64,000 nt of DNA from Maribacter sp. MJ134. Its GTDB lineage: Bacteria > Bacteroidota > Bacteroidia > Flavobacteriales > Flavobacteriaceae. Location of the stretch: NCBI RefSeq assembly GCF_003970695.1, contig NZ_CP034570.1:2418001-2482000 (forward strand), read 5' to 3'. Of this stretch, positions 28,245 through 37,027 are shown in pieces. A program made the position numbers and the translations under genes. The stretch's first letter is position 1; the number at the start of each line of letters is the position of its first letter. Under the pieces are notes generated by a model. That model was given only the letters and a program-made list of their open reading frames with translations, was not told where the DNA came from and searched no databases.

Positions 28245-28266
28245 GAAAAATACGTATTAATACGTA
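28245..28266 (-). promoter_or_regulatory. Nitrate-regulon palindrome overlapping the nasA -7 element
   Basis: The 16-bp perfect palindrome TACGTATTAATACGTA occupies 28251-28266. Its promoter-proximal half runs directly into TATTTTTC (complement of 28245-28252), one base from TAnnTTTG. The nasA ATG follows 45 nt downstream. The same arrangement precedes nrtA, cobA and nirB. Confidence 0.75.
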
Positions 28267-28333
28267 GTAAAGAAATGATAATAGTTGCCCTATATTCTGT
28301 GAGAATGATAAAAAATTAAGGCATCCGCTAGGA

Positions 28334-29683
28334 TTAATCCAATGGCGCCAACACGCGTCCCCAACAAGACGGAATTTCCACCCTAAGCATTCCGTCCCTG
28401 ACCTTACCTGAATATTCAGGGTTTAAAAGGTCTTTGTATCCCGTTGAAGTATATGGCCCCAAAGGAATTTCAAGATTTACCACATGTCTTGATGCATTGA
28501 TTATACAAATCACAACATCACTATCCAAGGCCCGCGCGAATACCAATTGTTCTTTCTGGACCAATAGCTCTTTGTAATCTCCTTGGCGCAGGCATTTGTT
28601 TGTCTTCCGTAATGCGGTAAATCGTTTTATGGAATCCAATAGTAGCGGATGTTTGGCCTGCTTCTCAATAGCACCTAAAACCGCTTTGGGGCGCAAGGCA
28701 TCGTGTGTACCATCCTTGATTCTTCCCTCAAAACCCCATTCGCTACCATAGTAGATAGCGGGAATCCCCGGGAGTGTAAATAGCAATAGGTATAGTGGAA
28801 AGAGGTGCGCTGGCTCGGCCAAGGCACTTGCCGCACGGTCTACATCGTGATTGTCCACAAAGGAATACAGCGTCAAATCCTTATATGTTCCAGCAGGGCC
28901 AAATTGCCGCCGTAATATGCTAGCGATATGCTCAAAATTTTCCCGATTAAAACTCTCGCTCAAGGGTGTATGGTATTCGTAGTTGGTCACGGAGTGTAAC
29001 CTATTGGCATTGGCCCACTCCCTATAATCTCCGAAAACCACTTCCCCAAGCAACCAGAAATCTTGCTTCTTGTTCGTACAGAACGTACGGAGGGCCTCCA
29101 AAAAATCCAGGTCTATTACATCGGCCGCGTCTAGGCGTAGGCCGTCTAATCCATACCTGTCCATCCATTCCGAAACGGCAGAAAAAAGATGAGCGCGTAC
29201 CTCTGGGTGCTGTAGGTTTAGCGCTACCAATTGGTAATGCCCGTGCCACCCATCATAAGTGAAACCATCGCCGTGTTCGCCCGCTTGGGAAAAGTCCACA
29301 TTAGCAAACCAGTCCCTGTATTGAGAACGCTCCCCTTTTTGCCGGAGGTCCTTAAAAGCCCAGAAGTTACGCCCTACGTGATTGAACACCGCGTCCAAAA
29401 TCACCTTGATACCCAACTCATGGGCTTTCGTCACCAATTCCTGAAGCTGAGCCTTGGTACCCAAACGGCGGTCTACCTGAAAATAGTCCGCCGTATCATA
29501 ACCGTGCGAAGTGGATTCAAAAACAGGACCTAGATATAACGCGGTACAGCCCAAAGCCTTTAAATGTTCCAACCAAGGAACCAAACTATTTAGGTTATTA
29601 GTGGCTGCGGATAGGAAGTCGTTTTCCTTTGGCGTACCTACTAATCCCAAGGGATAGATATGGTAAAAGATTTGGTTTTGCAT
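28334..29683 (-). CDS. Alpha-amylase family (GH13) glycoside hydrolase
   Basis: A 449-residue GH13 enzyme with all four conserved regions: DAVFNHVG, GLRLDAADV (nucleophile Asp), LLGEVVFGD (acid/base Glu) and FVDNHDVDR (third Asp). There is no signal peptide, so it should act in the cytoplasm on maltodextrins or related oligosaccharides. The C-terminal beta domain is short but present. It is an odd neighbour for nitrate genes: it lies between nasA and the RES module, with 133 bp to the nasA start. Confidence 0.93.
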   Translation of the reverse strand: MQNQIFYHIYPLGLVGTPKENDFLSAATNNLNSLVPWLEHLKALGCTALYLGPVFESTSHGYDTADYFQVDRRLGTKAQLQELVTKAHELGIKVILDAVFNHVGRNFWAFKDLRQKGERSQYRDWFANVDFSQAGEHGDGFTYDGWHGHYQLVALNLQHPEVRAHLFSAVSEWMDRYGLDGLRLDAADVIDLDFLEALRTFCTNKKQDFWLLGEVVFGDYREWANANRLHSVTNYEYHTPLSESFNRENFEHIASILRRQFGPAGTYKDLTLYSFVDNHDVDRAASALAEPAHLFPLYLLLFTLPGIPAIYYGSEWGFEGRIKDGTHDALRPKAVLGAIEKQAKHPLLLDSIKRFTALRKTNKCLRQGDYKELLVQKEQLVFARALDSDVVICIINASRHVVNLEIPLGPYTSTGYKDLLNPEYSGKVRDGMLRVEIPSCWGRVLAPLD

Positions 29684-29811
29684 AAGGAGCTACTAGAGGA
29701 GGTATTATTTGATTTATTATATTCCAAGTTACCAATTTAGCTTACTTGTTTTGGAACTCTTCATAGACGAGTGCTAGCGGGAATGAAATATAATTCCATA
29801 GACCCAAAAAG

Positions 29812-30852
29812 CTATTTTATTTTTCCGTGCGTTAAATTAATGTCTTTAATTTCATAAACATTGGTTTTAAAACACTCCAATTTTTCTGGATTAAAGATAG
29901 CAATGTTATATCCCTCCGAATTTAAAGAACTTTGATATTCCACACCGTCAAATCCCAAAGACTTGATAAATTCCGATATATATTGAGTAGGAATATAATC
30001 TAGAATTTGGTCTCTCTTTCTAATTGGCAAAGACAATTCCTTTTGAAGTGTTTGTATGAAAGGAATATAAATTAAATAATTTTCTATTTCTTCGATTTCA
30101 GACCAATAAATTGGGTCATCTTTAGGGTTTCGAAGGTTCAATATTTTAATATCTTCTGTTAGTTTAAATTCGCCAACGGTCACGTAGTCAAAAAGTGATG
30201 CTCTGGTCTCATACATCGACGTTTCAAGGCTATCAGCAACGTATAAATACGATATTCCCTTTGGGTTGGCTCTACCGCTTGAAGCTAATTCACTTGGCGG
30301 GTTTCCCATTTTTTCACAAGGAAAACCACTTTTATCTGAAACTCTACATCTAAAAAAAATCCTACCTTTTTTAATTTTTCTATAAAAGCTTTCGTGAAGA
30401 AAAAATGTTTCTAACTTTTTTAAGTCAATTGTATTCTGAATATGGTAACGGTTAACAAATTTTATTTCTTCCTTAAAATCGTTCCAAACATTATGAATAT
30501 TATCAGCCTGAGTTTCCAGAAAAGGCTTAAGTTTCAAGGATACATTATTTTTGAAAAGCGATTCAAAAACTTCAAGTTCATCAGCAAAAATAGCTTTCAA
30601 TAAATCAGTTGGATTAAATACAATTTCGTTAATTACATTAAAATCTTCCTTTAAAGATTCAGATATTTGAGAATTAGAATTTACGTCTGGAACATACAGA
30701 GATAATATATTTCTGAAAAATGGCGATAACTCTCGTGCTGAATAAATTGATGTATTTTTAGTTTTACAGAAATCACATTTTCCAGTTCTCTCATCACCAT
30801 TAATAATACTAATTAAGTAAGAACTAGTAAAGCAATTAACACAACAGTTCAT
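29812..30852 (-). CDS. RES-domain protein with N-terminal zinc ribbon and helical domain
   Basis: A 346-residue protein. The N-terminus has two cysteine pairs (C4/C7 and C26/C29) that look like a zinc ribbon. A helical segment (about 60-160) resembles the N-terminal domains found on RES proteins. Residues about 164-340 are a RES domain with RIFFRCR (Arg168/170), MGNPPSELASSGRANP and YLYVADSLETSMYETR (Tyr204, Glu215 as candidate NAD-site residues). RES proteins of the ParT/MbcT type destroy NAD+. It is the third gene of a tight operon with sce7725- and sce7726-like genes. There is no Xre/MbcA-type antitoxin beside it. Confidence 0.82.
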   Translation of the reverse strand: MNCCVNCFTSSYLISIINGDERTGKCDFCKTKNTSIYSARELSPFFRNILSLYVPDVNSNSQISESLKEDFNVINEIVFNPTDLLKAIFADELEVFESLFKNNVSLKLKPFLETQADNIHNVWNDFKEEIKFVNRYHIQNTIDLKKLETFFLHESFYRKIKKGRIFFRCRVSDKSGFPCEKMGNPPSELASSGRANPKGISYLYVADSLETSMYETRASLFDYVTVGEFKLTEDIKILNLRNPKDDPIYWSEIEEIENYLIYIPFIQTLQKELSLPIRKRDQILDYIPTQYISEFIKSLGFDGVEYQSSLNSEGYNIAIFNPEKLECFKTNVYEIKDINLTHGKIK

Positions 30853-30854
30853 AA

Positions 30855-31790
30855 TTAAATATTGTTAACTATCAACTCAATGTGATTCATTATTGAAAGT
30901 TTTTTTAAAGTTCCAAGCCCTGGAAAATGACCTCTTTCTTTTAAATCTCTAAATTCATTAATTGCAGCAGTATTTAGATTTTTTTCGTTGCACCAAATGA
31001 CCAATTTATTTATTGCTTCTGAAAATTTACCCCCAATATCAGCAACATCTTCATTAGAGTCAGAAACGAAATGTTTTACCTTGATTTGTTCATTTTCCAA
31101 ATAGCTCAAGTGAATTGCTACAGCTCTTGGCAAAAATCCAGATTCTGAATAGCTATCGCCAATTGTTAAGAAATCAGAAAACCCAACAAAGCCGTCTTGG
31201 ATATAGTACCTATATTCTTTTGAAAAATCACTTTCTTGGTTTAAATAGTCTGCATTCCTAGATTGTTCTATAAAATAATCATCTAGACTAACGAGTGTGT
31301 TGGCTTCAAATTCACGGTAATACCTACGACTAGTTTTTTGAAAATAAATAACATTATAAATTATGTTTAATTGATTATTTAAAACCTCAATATTTTGGCT
31401 GTTTATTTCTGTTTTATGTATTAATGTGATTCCGTTAAAAGTTAAATCTAACTCATTTACGAACTCAATTAATGTTCCAAGGTTTCTTTCAGTTTTAGTG
31501 TCAATTATAACAGCTAGTTGGTAGTTATTATATTCTGATGGAATTGAAGAAGTAATTATTTCAATAATTCTTTCGTATTGTCCTTCTAAATCTCCAACTC
31601 TCGGATTTATTATTAAGTTAAAATTTGCGTTTCGATTTACGAATTCAGCTAGAGTAGATTTTATAGTACTCGAAGCTTTGACAGGTTCAATAATTGGGGA
31701 AATTTTATTTAATTCCTGCGGAAAAAGAGAACACAATTCTCTTAAGGCAATTAGTTCAAATTGTTTGCCTCTTAAATATGGGAGATACAT
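30855..31790 (-). CDS. sce7725-like (Beta-protein family) protein
   Basis: A 311-residue protein starting MYLPYLRGKQFELIALREL, which I recognise from memory as the sce7725/Beta-protein family. Alternating strand-helix segments (FNLIINPRVGDLEG, YQLAVIIDTKTERN, ITLIHKTEIN) suggest a TIM-barrel-like fold. The end, ELIVNNI, abuts the RES gene with a 2-bp gap. Its start overlaps the end of the sce7726-like gene by 19 bp, so the three are translationally linked. No function is established to my knowledge. Confidence 0.78.
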   Translation of the reverse strand: MYLPYLRGKQFELIALRELCSLFPQELNKISPIIEPVKASSTIKSTLAEFVNRNANFNLIINPRVGDLEGQYERIIEIITSSIPSEYNNYQLAVIIDTKTERNLGTLIEFVNELDLTFNGITLIHKTEINSQNIEVLNNQLNIIYNVIYFQKTSRRYYREFEANTLVSLDDYFIEQSRNADYLNQESDFSKEYRYYIQDGFVGFSDFLTIGDSYSESGFLPRAVAIHLSYLENEQIKVKHFVSDSNEDVADIGGKFSEAINKLVIWCNEKNLNTAAINEFRDLKERGHFPGLGTLKKLSIMNHIELIVNNI

Positions 31791-32656
31791 ATTTTGCTTT
31801 TTTGATTAAGAAATGTGTTTAGTTTTTCGTATTCATTTTTTGAAAAATCCAACGTGTAACAAATATGTTTAAGACTCTCCGGAATAGTTTTTTCTTGGAT
31901 TTTTTTTGGATTAGAAATATTTCTCGATTTGAGTTTGGCAACCACCATTTTTTGAAATAATGAGATTTCAATATTTTTTGCTAGGGCCAAACATTCCTTG
32001 AAAATTCTAGTGTTAGAAACTGCCGGCACAAAGTTGAAGTATTCCTTAATTATCTCTAAATACTCCTGTTTTCTAAGAGTTTTAAACAATACATCATAAC
32101 TAAAAGTAACTTCATTACTTGTTGCTTCTCTTATAGTTTTTAAAGCGTTTCTTGAAGTTAATTCAATAATACCAATAGTAGAATTTTCATAGAGTTCAAT
32201 TAATTTATTTATATGTTTTGAACAAGTTACTATATAAACCTTGTCTCCAAATTTGCAATAATCTAATACTTGTTTATCCAATTTTTCAAGCTTATCAAGC
32301 TCTGTTTTTATTTCATAAACCCTTGCCTCTCCATTTAATAAAACAAAATCAGCTATTGAATTCCCAATATTAAACTCATTTAATGCTATTGTGTTTTTTA
32401 AACTATATTTCTTAAGTAATAGCTTATTGGTAAGTATGTTTTTATACACATATTCATTTCTGTAATTCTTTAACAGGGAATCATAAATAACATTAATTGC
32501 ATCAAGAATGGTGGTAGAGTCTTCAATTATTGCATACTTCCTCAATCTATAGAGCGTTGAATAGTAATCATTCTCTCTCACAATCTTCCTAAAATTAGAT
32601 GTTGCAATTATCTGTGATAGACTACGTAAGTGAGTTATATCAGTTATAGCTTCCAT
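31772..32656 (-). CDS. sce7726-like protein with PD-(D/E)XK nuclease-like core
   Basis: A 294-residue protein resembling the sce7726 family. It contains a restriction-endonuclease-like core: Glu94, Asp103, then Glu115-Ile-Lys117 in VYEIKTELDKL and Gln129, matching E...D...ExK...Q. The strands ADFVLLNGEARVYEIK and DKVYIVTCSK fit that fold. It is the first gene of the three-gene module and overlaps the next gene. Codons and spacers here are visibly richer in A+T than the flanking nitrate genes, consistent with transfer. Confidence 0.78.
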   Translation of the reverse strand: MEAITDITHLRSLSQIIATSNFRKIVRENDYYSTLYRLRKYAIIEDSTTILDAINVIYDSLLKNYRNEYVYKNILTNKLLLKKYSLKNTIALNEFNIGNSIADFVLLNGEARVYEIKTELDKLEKLDKQVLDYCKFGDKVYIVTCSKHINKLIELYENSTIGIIELTSRNALKTIREATSNEVTFSYDVLFKTLRKQEYLEIIKEYFNFVPAVSNTRIFKECLALAKNIEISLFQKMVVAKLKSRNISNPKKIQEKTIPESLKHICYTLDFSKNEYEKLNTFLNQKSKICISHI

Positions 32657-32725
32657 ATAGTATAAATATACAAATTCGAATTTTTTAAATCCTTAGTCAA
32701 AATTGTTCTGAAAATTTTATCACGT

Positions 32726-33394
32726 TTACACCAAGCCAAACTCCTGTGCCTTTTTAGAAAGGTCCATAAGGTTTTTAACCTCCATCTTCCGCATCAAATT
32801 AAAACGGTGTGTTTCTACGGTGCGTTTGCTGTTCTTTAGTTTTTCAGAGATTTGTTGGTTGGTGAGCCCGGATAAGACCAGTTCCAAGACCTGAATTTCT
32901 TTATTGGTAAGGTCAAAGGGTTTGCTGGTTCGGCTATCATTTTTAGGGCTTTCCGCCATCTTTGCGCCCGGGTTCAGTAAATTGTTCACCAGCACGTTAG
33001 AAATATCGCCACTATAGTATTTGTCACCGCCCTGTACGGCATGGATGGCCTTGATAAATTCAGTTTTCCCGGTATCTTTCAACAGATAACCTTTGGCCCC
33101 CGCCGCTACCGACTGCAGAATGTATTCTTCGGAATCGTGCATGGAAAGGATAATGCATTTGGTGGTGGCGTTGGCTGCATTCAATTTCTCCACCGCCTCA
33201 ATACCCGTCATTTTGGGCATGCGAATATCAATAATCAGTATATCGGGGTTTTTCTCTTTCACCAAGGTCAATGCCTCGGTACCATCGACACCCTCGCCAA
33301 TAACGTTCAAATCTTCTTCGCTCTCTAAAAGTGCACGGATACCATCACGTACAAGGGAATGGTCATCTACTAAAACAATACTGGTCTGGTTCAA
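32726..33394 (-). CDS. NarL/FixJ-family response regulator
   Basis: A 222-residue regulator. The receiver domain has Asp10/Asp11, phospho-acceptor Asp56 in ILIIDIRMP and Lys106 in GYLLKD. A LuxR-type helix-turn-helix spans about 155-215 (LTNKEIQVLELVLSGLTNQQISEKLKNSKRTVETH, described by position). It lies in the nitrate region without a kinase beside it. The likely partner is the HisKA_3 kinase at 44323-46164, and the palindromic TACGTAT-TA-ATACGTA sites are plausible targets (inference). Confidence 0.93.
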   Translation of the reverse strand: MNQTSIVLVDDHSLVRDGIRALLESEEDLNVIGEGVDGTEALTLVKEKNPDILIIDIRMPKMTGIEAVEKLNAANATTKCIILSMHDSEEYILQSVAAGAKGYLLKDTGKTEFIKAIHAVQGGDKYYSGDISNVLVNNLLNPGAKMAESPKNDSRTSKPFDLTNKEIQVLELVLSGLTNQQISEKLKNSKRTVETHRFNLMRKMEVKNLMDLSKKAQEFGLV

Positions 33395-33820
33395 AATGTG
33401 TGGCGCTATACGTAGTTATACTTACAAAGATAGGATTCTAAAGAAGAAGTGCAAAGTAGGGGTTGGTTGTTAGGAGTTTCGGAGTGTAGAAGTCTATGAG
33501 TTTATGAGTTTAAGGGTTTAGGGTTTAGGGTTTAGGGTTTAGGGTTTAGAAGTTTAAGAGTTAAGGTTTAAGGGTTAAGCACTGATCGATGAATATCTTT
33601 AACCAGGCTGAATCTGGCGTTCACTACTACATATGAACTACTTAGTACTGCATACTAAATACTGCTTACTGACTACTGAACACTGCCTACTGAACACTGC
33701 CTACTGACTAACAACTACCAACCCCTTAACCCTCGAAAGCTACCACAACCAAAGCGGTCATGATAGCCAATCGAAGCATCATAAGATGATATCCTACCTA
33801 TACTGCGGTGGGTAGACCAA
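33395..33820. repeat. Gene-free spacer with heptamer-phased tandem repeats
   Basis: This 426-bp spacer has no credible gene. It contains five exact copies of AGGGTTT at 33513-33547, preceded by looser TTTATGAG/TTTAAGGG units. From 33639 to 33722 it has twelve degenerate heptamers of the type TACTGNN/CACTGCC in perfect 7-bp phase. A TACGTA hexamer lies at 33409-33414, just before the response-regulator start. Confidence 0.8.
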
Positions 33821-35122
33821 CTATTCCGATTTTGCCGTATTTAAAAATTTAGGCTTTATAATTAACATGGCCCATGCCCAATTCTGTGAACTGGCCGCAT
33901 CGGCTTCCGTAACTCCTTTTAACTCGTACATACCATCTGCGGGAAATAGGTGCGAGTACCCAATTTTTAGGGCATAGCCTTTAAAACCTTGTGTATAGAC
34001 CAAATCCAGCTCCGTACCCAAGGATTTTTCGCCGCTAGGCAATTCCTGATCCCCGGAGAAGTTCAATATTTTAGCTAGGAGACTTGCTTTCTCCCCTAGT
34101 TTAAAATTAGCGCTGGCGTGCACATCGAACAGACCGATCGTATTCACATGGTTCCCTACGTAGAAGTAATCCATAAAACCGTTGAACTTATGGTTGGTGC
34201 CGAAAGTAGGTAAAAAGGCCTCCGTTCTATCGGTAGTAGTGACGTCATTACCGCTAATTAACTCAACACCCGCTCCCAGGCCTACTTTAGAGGACACCTT
34301 ATAACTTAAGTCCAATCCTAATAAATAGGCACCTTTTACATCGGTAGCGCCATTAAAAAATTCCCCATTTTGGATAAATGCGTTCGCCGCTGCACCGAAA
34401 CTTCCCTTTTTATAATTTAAGTGCGTACCTAGGGTAATAAGACTATTGACACCATCGGCATTACCATCAACGTCAAAATTCTGATGCGCGTAGTTCACCG
34501 CTAAAAGACTGGCAGAAAAACCTTCCCATTGCTGCTTGGCATAGACATATTGCATTGTTTTGTACTGGAACGGATTATTCGCAGGATAGGCGGTTCCTTC
34601 ATTTTGAAAGCCAAAAAGCGGACCTCCGTTACCATCTAAATCCTGATTAAAGGCCAACCCGACATCTAGCATAAACTTACCCCCTTTATACTGTAAAAGT
34701 GCCAAGTCATGGTTACGGCCCTGCTGTGCCCAATCCAAGCCGCCGAAAAAGCGTTGATCGTCATAAGAAATTATCTGTCTTCCTAATTTTGTAGACCACT
34801 TTTCGCTTAACTTAAGTGAGGCCCAAGCTTCGAACAGTGCAAAAGAGTTATTATCATCCACCGGAATAATCTGTGGATTTTCTCCCCATACCGAAACATC
34901 TTGTAGACTAATATATACTTTAAAAGAATCAGCGGTAAAACCGGCATTTAAACGCGATCGGGTGTTGATGGCAAAACCGGCATCCGACGCATCGGGAATC
35001 AAGGTTTGAAATCCGTTTCGGTACTCGGTCCTTGGTCTAAATTGACCGTCTAAAGTAAATTGAGCGAAGGTAAAAGTAGTGCATAGCAAAGCTAGGACAA
35101 CTACAACGTGTTGTTTTTTCAT
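33821..35122 (-). CDS. Outer-membrane porin (alginate-export-like beta barrel)
   Basis: A 433-residue protein with a signal peptide ending FTFAQ at residue 20. The mature start, LDGQFRPRTEYRNGFQTL, and the alternating strands that follow resemble the alginate-export/porin family. It is the last gene of the nitrate ABC transporter operon, 39 bp after nrtD, so it probably lets nitrate or nitrite cross the outer membrane. That role is inferred from position. The family itself is mostly annotated for polysaccharide or anion porins. Confidence 0.82.
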   Translation of the reverse strand: MKKQHVVVVLALLCTTFTFAQFTLDGQFRPRTEYRNGFQTLIPDASDAGFAINTRSRLNAGFTADSFKVYISLQDVSVWGENPQIIPVDDNNSFALFEAWASLKLSEKWSTKLGRQIISYDDQRFFGGLDWAQQGRNHDLALLQYKGGKFMLDVGLAFNQDLDGNGGPLFGFQNEGTAYPANNPFQYKTMQYVYAKQQWEGFSASLLAVNYAHQNFDVDGNADGVNSLITLGTHLNYKKGSFGAAANAFIQNGEFFNGATDVKGAYLLGLDLSYKVSSKVGLGAGVELISGNDVTTTDRTEAFLPTFGTNHKFNGFMDYFYVGNHVNTIGLFDVHASANFKLGEKASLLAKILNFSGDQELPSGEKSLGTELDLVYTQGFKGYALKIGYSHLFPADGMYELKGVTEADAASSQNWAWAMLIIKPKFLNTAKSE

Positions 35123-35161
35123 GATCTTAGTTTTTAAAAGGATTGTACTTAAATTTGGTTT

Positions 35162-35983
35162 TTAGTGTTCTAGAAAATCAATTAAATGTTTTCTGTAGGT
35201 ATAATAATCATCGTGCTCCAAAACAGATTTTCGGGTTCGAGGCCGCTCAAATTCGATGTCTAGAATATCCCCGATTTTGGCTCTTGGTCCACTTGTCATC
35301 ATGACCACACGATCGGCCAAGAAAATGGCCTCGTCCACATCGTGGGTAATCATCACCGCCGTAATTTTCTCTTTGTTCCAGATTTCGATTAGAATGTCCT
35401 GAAGCTCTCCGCGCGTTAAAGAATCCAACATTCCAAAAGGTTCGTCCAGCAACAAAACCTTGGGTTTAATGGCAAAGGCCCTTGCAATGCCAACCCGTTG
35501 CTGCATACCCTGTGATAATTCCAGCGCTTTTTTATCAAAGGCCCCATCCAAGCCCACTTTATGCAAGTAGTATTTCGCGATGTCTTTTCGTTGTGCTTTG
35601 GTGGCATGCGGAAAAACTTGATTAACGCCCAACAGCACATTTTCCAAAGCCGTCATCCACGGCATAAGACTCGGCGATTGAAAAATAACTCCACGGTCCG
35701 GCCCAGGACCCTTAACGGGGTTGCCCAGTACTGCAATATTACCGCCAGAGATAGGGTTTAAACCCGCTATCATAGAAAGCATGGTCGTTTTACCACAACC
35801 GGAATGTCCAATGATGGTCACAAACTCCTCTTTCATTATCTGCAGATCCAAATCTTCTAACACCACATAATCTCCTTTAGGAGTGGGATAGACTTTCTTT
35901 AATTTGGATAAATCGAGCATTACCTTCGAAGGATAGACAATACCGTTTTCCGACGTTGTACTTGCTATAGTTGCTGTGTTCAT
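35162..35983 (-). CDS. nrtD: Nitrate-type ABC transporter ATPase (intact site)
   Basis: A 273-residue ATPase of the nitrate/sulfonate/taurine class. Walker A is [11 protein letters not shown], the signature is [14 protein letters not shown], Walker B is [13 protein letters not shown] and the H-loop is [11 protein letters not shown] with its His intact. It lies 15 bp after a second ATPase gene in the nrt operon. The two probably form a heterodimer that drives the NrtB permease. Confidence 0.92.
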   Translation of the reverse strand: MNTATIASTTSENGIVYPSKVMLDLSKLKKVYPTPKGDYVVLEDLDLQIMKEEFVTIIGHSGCGKTTMLSMIAGLNPISGGNIAVLGNPVKGPGPDRGVIFQSPSLMPWMTALENVLLGVNQVFPHATKAQRKDIAKYYLHKVGLDGAFDKKALELSQGMQQRVGIARAFAIKPKVLLLDEPFGMLDSLTRGELQDILIEIWNKEKITAVMITHDVDEAIFLADRVVMMTSGPRAKIGDILDIEFERPRTRKSVLEHDDYYTYRKHLIDFLEH

Positions 35984-35998
35984 ATCTGTTTTCTTTTA

Positions 35999-36838
35999 TT
36001 AGGCTACAAAACTTTTCGGTGCTATCTCTGGGAGCAGGTATTCTTCATGCGAAACCGACTTTCTTTCCGCACCGATATCCATCAGATATTCGATAATGGC
36101 GTTTCTGGTTTTCTTGTAATTGGGGTTATCGTTCAAGGCCGTTTTATCCCTAGGCCGTTCTATATCAATTTTAAACTCCGGTCCTAACGTGGCGTTCGGT
36201 CCCGGTTTTAATGGAATAATACGGTCTGCCATGTAAATACCCTCATCAACGTCATTGGTAATCAATAAGGCGGTACGCTTGTCTTTACTCCAGATATTCA
36301 ATATTTCATCCTGTAGGTTACCACGGGTAAGTGCATCCAAGGCCCCCAACGGCTCATCCATTATGATCATCTCCGGATTCATTGCCAAGGCCCTGGCAAC
36401 GGCAACCCGTTGGCGCATTCCACCCGATAATTCCTTAGGTCTTTTATTGATAGCAGGGCTTAGACTCACCATTTCCACATAGTCGCTCACCCGTTTTTTC
36501 AAAGTAGCCTTATCCTCTTTCGGAAAGGCTTCCTTTACCGCCATATAAACATTTTGACCGACTGTAAGCCAAGGCAGTAAGGAGTAGTTTTGAAAAATAA
36601 CCCCTCTTTCATGACTGGTATCCACTACAGGTGCTCCTTTGAAAAGCACCTCTCCGCTCGTGGGTTTCAAGAGTCCGTTAATCAGGTTCACCAAGGTTGT
36701 TTTTCCACTACCCGTAAAGCCGACGATCGCCACGAATTCTCCTTCATCGATGGATAAATTGATATCAGAAAGCACTTCAGTAGCATTTTCTCCTTCTCCA
36801 TAGGTTTTATAAATATTATTCAGTTCTAAGTATGCCAT
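35999..36838 (-). CDS. Nitrate-type ABC transporter ATPase (H-loop His replaced by Asn)
   Basis: A 279-residue ATPase. Walker A is GFTGSGKTTLV, the signature LSGGMRQRVAVARA and Walker B EMIIMDEPLGALD. The H-loop reads LLITNDVDEGIY, with Asn where the family normally has His (codon read as AAT). It lacks the C-terminal binding-protein-like domain of cyanobacterial NrtC. Its partner encoded next keeps the His, so the pair may have one weak and one strong ATP site. Confidence 0.9.
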   Translation of the reverse strand: MAYLELNNIYKTYGEGENATEVLSDINLSIDEGEFVAIVGFTGSGKTTLVNLINGLLKPTSGEVLFKGAPVVDTSHERGVIFQNYSLLPWLTVGQNVYMAVKEAFPKEDKATLKKRVSDYVEMVSLSPAINKRPKELSGGMRQRVAVARALAMNPEMIIMDEPLGALDALTRGNLQDEILNIWSKDKRTALLITNDVDEGIYMADRIIPLKPGPNATLGPEFKIDIERPRDKTALNDNPNYKKTRNAIIEYLMDIGAERKSVSHEEYLLPEIAPKSFVA

Positions 36839-36845
36839 ATTTTAG

Positions 36846-36908
36846 TTCTTCGTTCTTCGTTCTTCGTTATTCGTTATTCGTTTTTCGTTGCTAGTTGCTA
36901 GTTGCTAG
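36846..36908. repeat. Array of nine consecutive 7-bp repeats
   Basis: In exact 7-bp phase: TTCTTCG three times, TTATTCG twice, TTTTTCG once, TTGCTAG three times. It lies in the 189-bp spacer between the NrtB gene and the ATPase gene, inside the operon. Nothing else is recognisable in this spacer. Confidence 0.85.
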
Positions 36909-37027
36909 TATTTTTACTTCAGACTTTTCCTTTCGTATTTCGTAAGTTGAATAGGTCTCGACGACTACGCTCTACCGGACAGTTCTTCTAGTCTTATATC
37001 TAAAAGCACAGCGGTCTTTCATCTATT

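Noticed and set aside
28966-29262. Plus-strand reading frame inside the GH13 gene
   Set aside because: It is a shadow of a well-supported gene with all catalytic motifs on the minus strand.
33409-33414. TACGTA just before the response-regulator gene as an autoregulatory site
   Set aside because: A single hexamer is expected about fifteen times by chance in 64 kb and there is no 10-bp partner or good -7 element, so I did not list it as a site.
33513-33547. Telomere or linear replicon end
   Set aside because: Only five short copies, internal to a chromosomal gene order, with genes continuing on both sides.
33639-33722. CRISPR array
   Set aside because: The units are 7 bp long with no spacers of constant length between longer repeats, and no cas genes are present.
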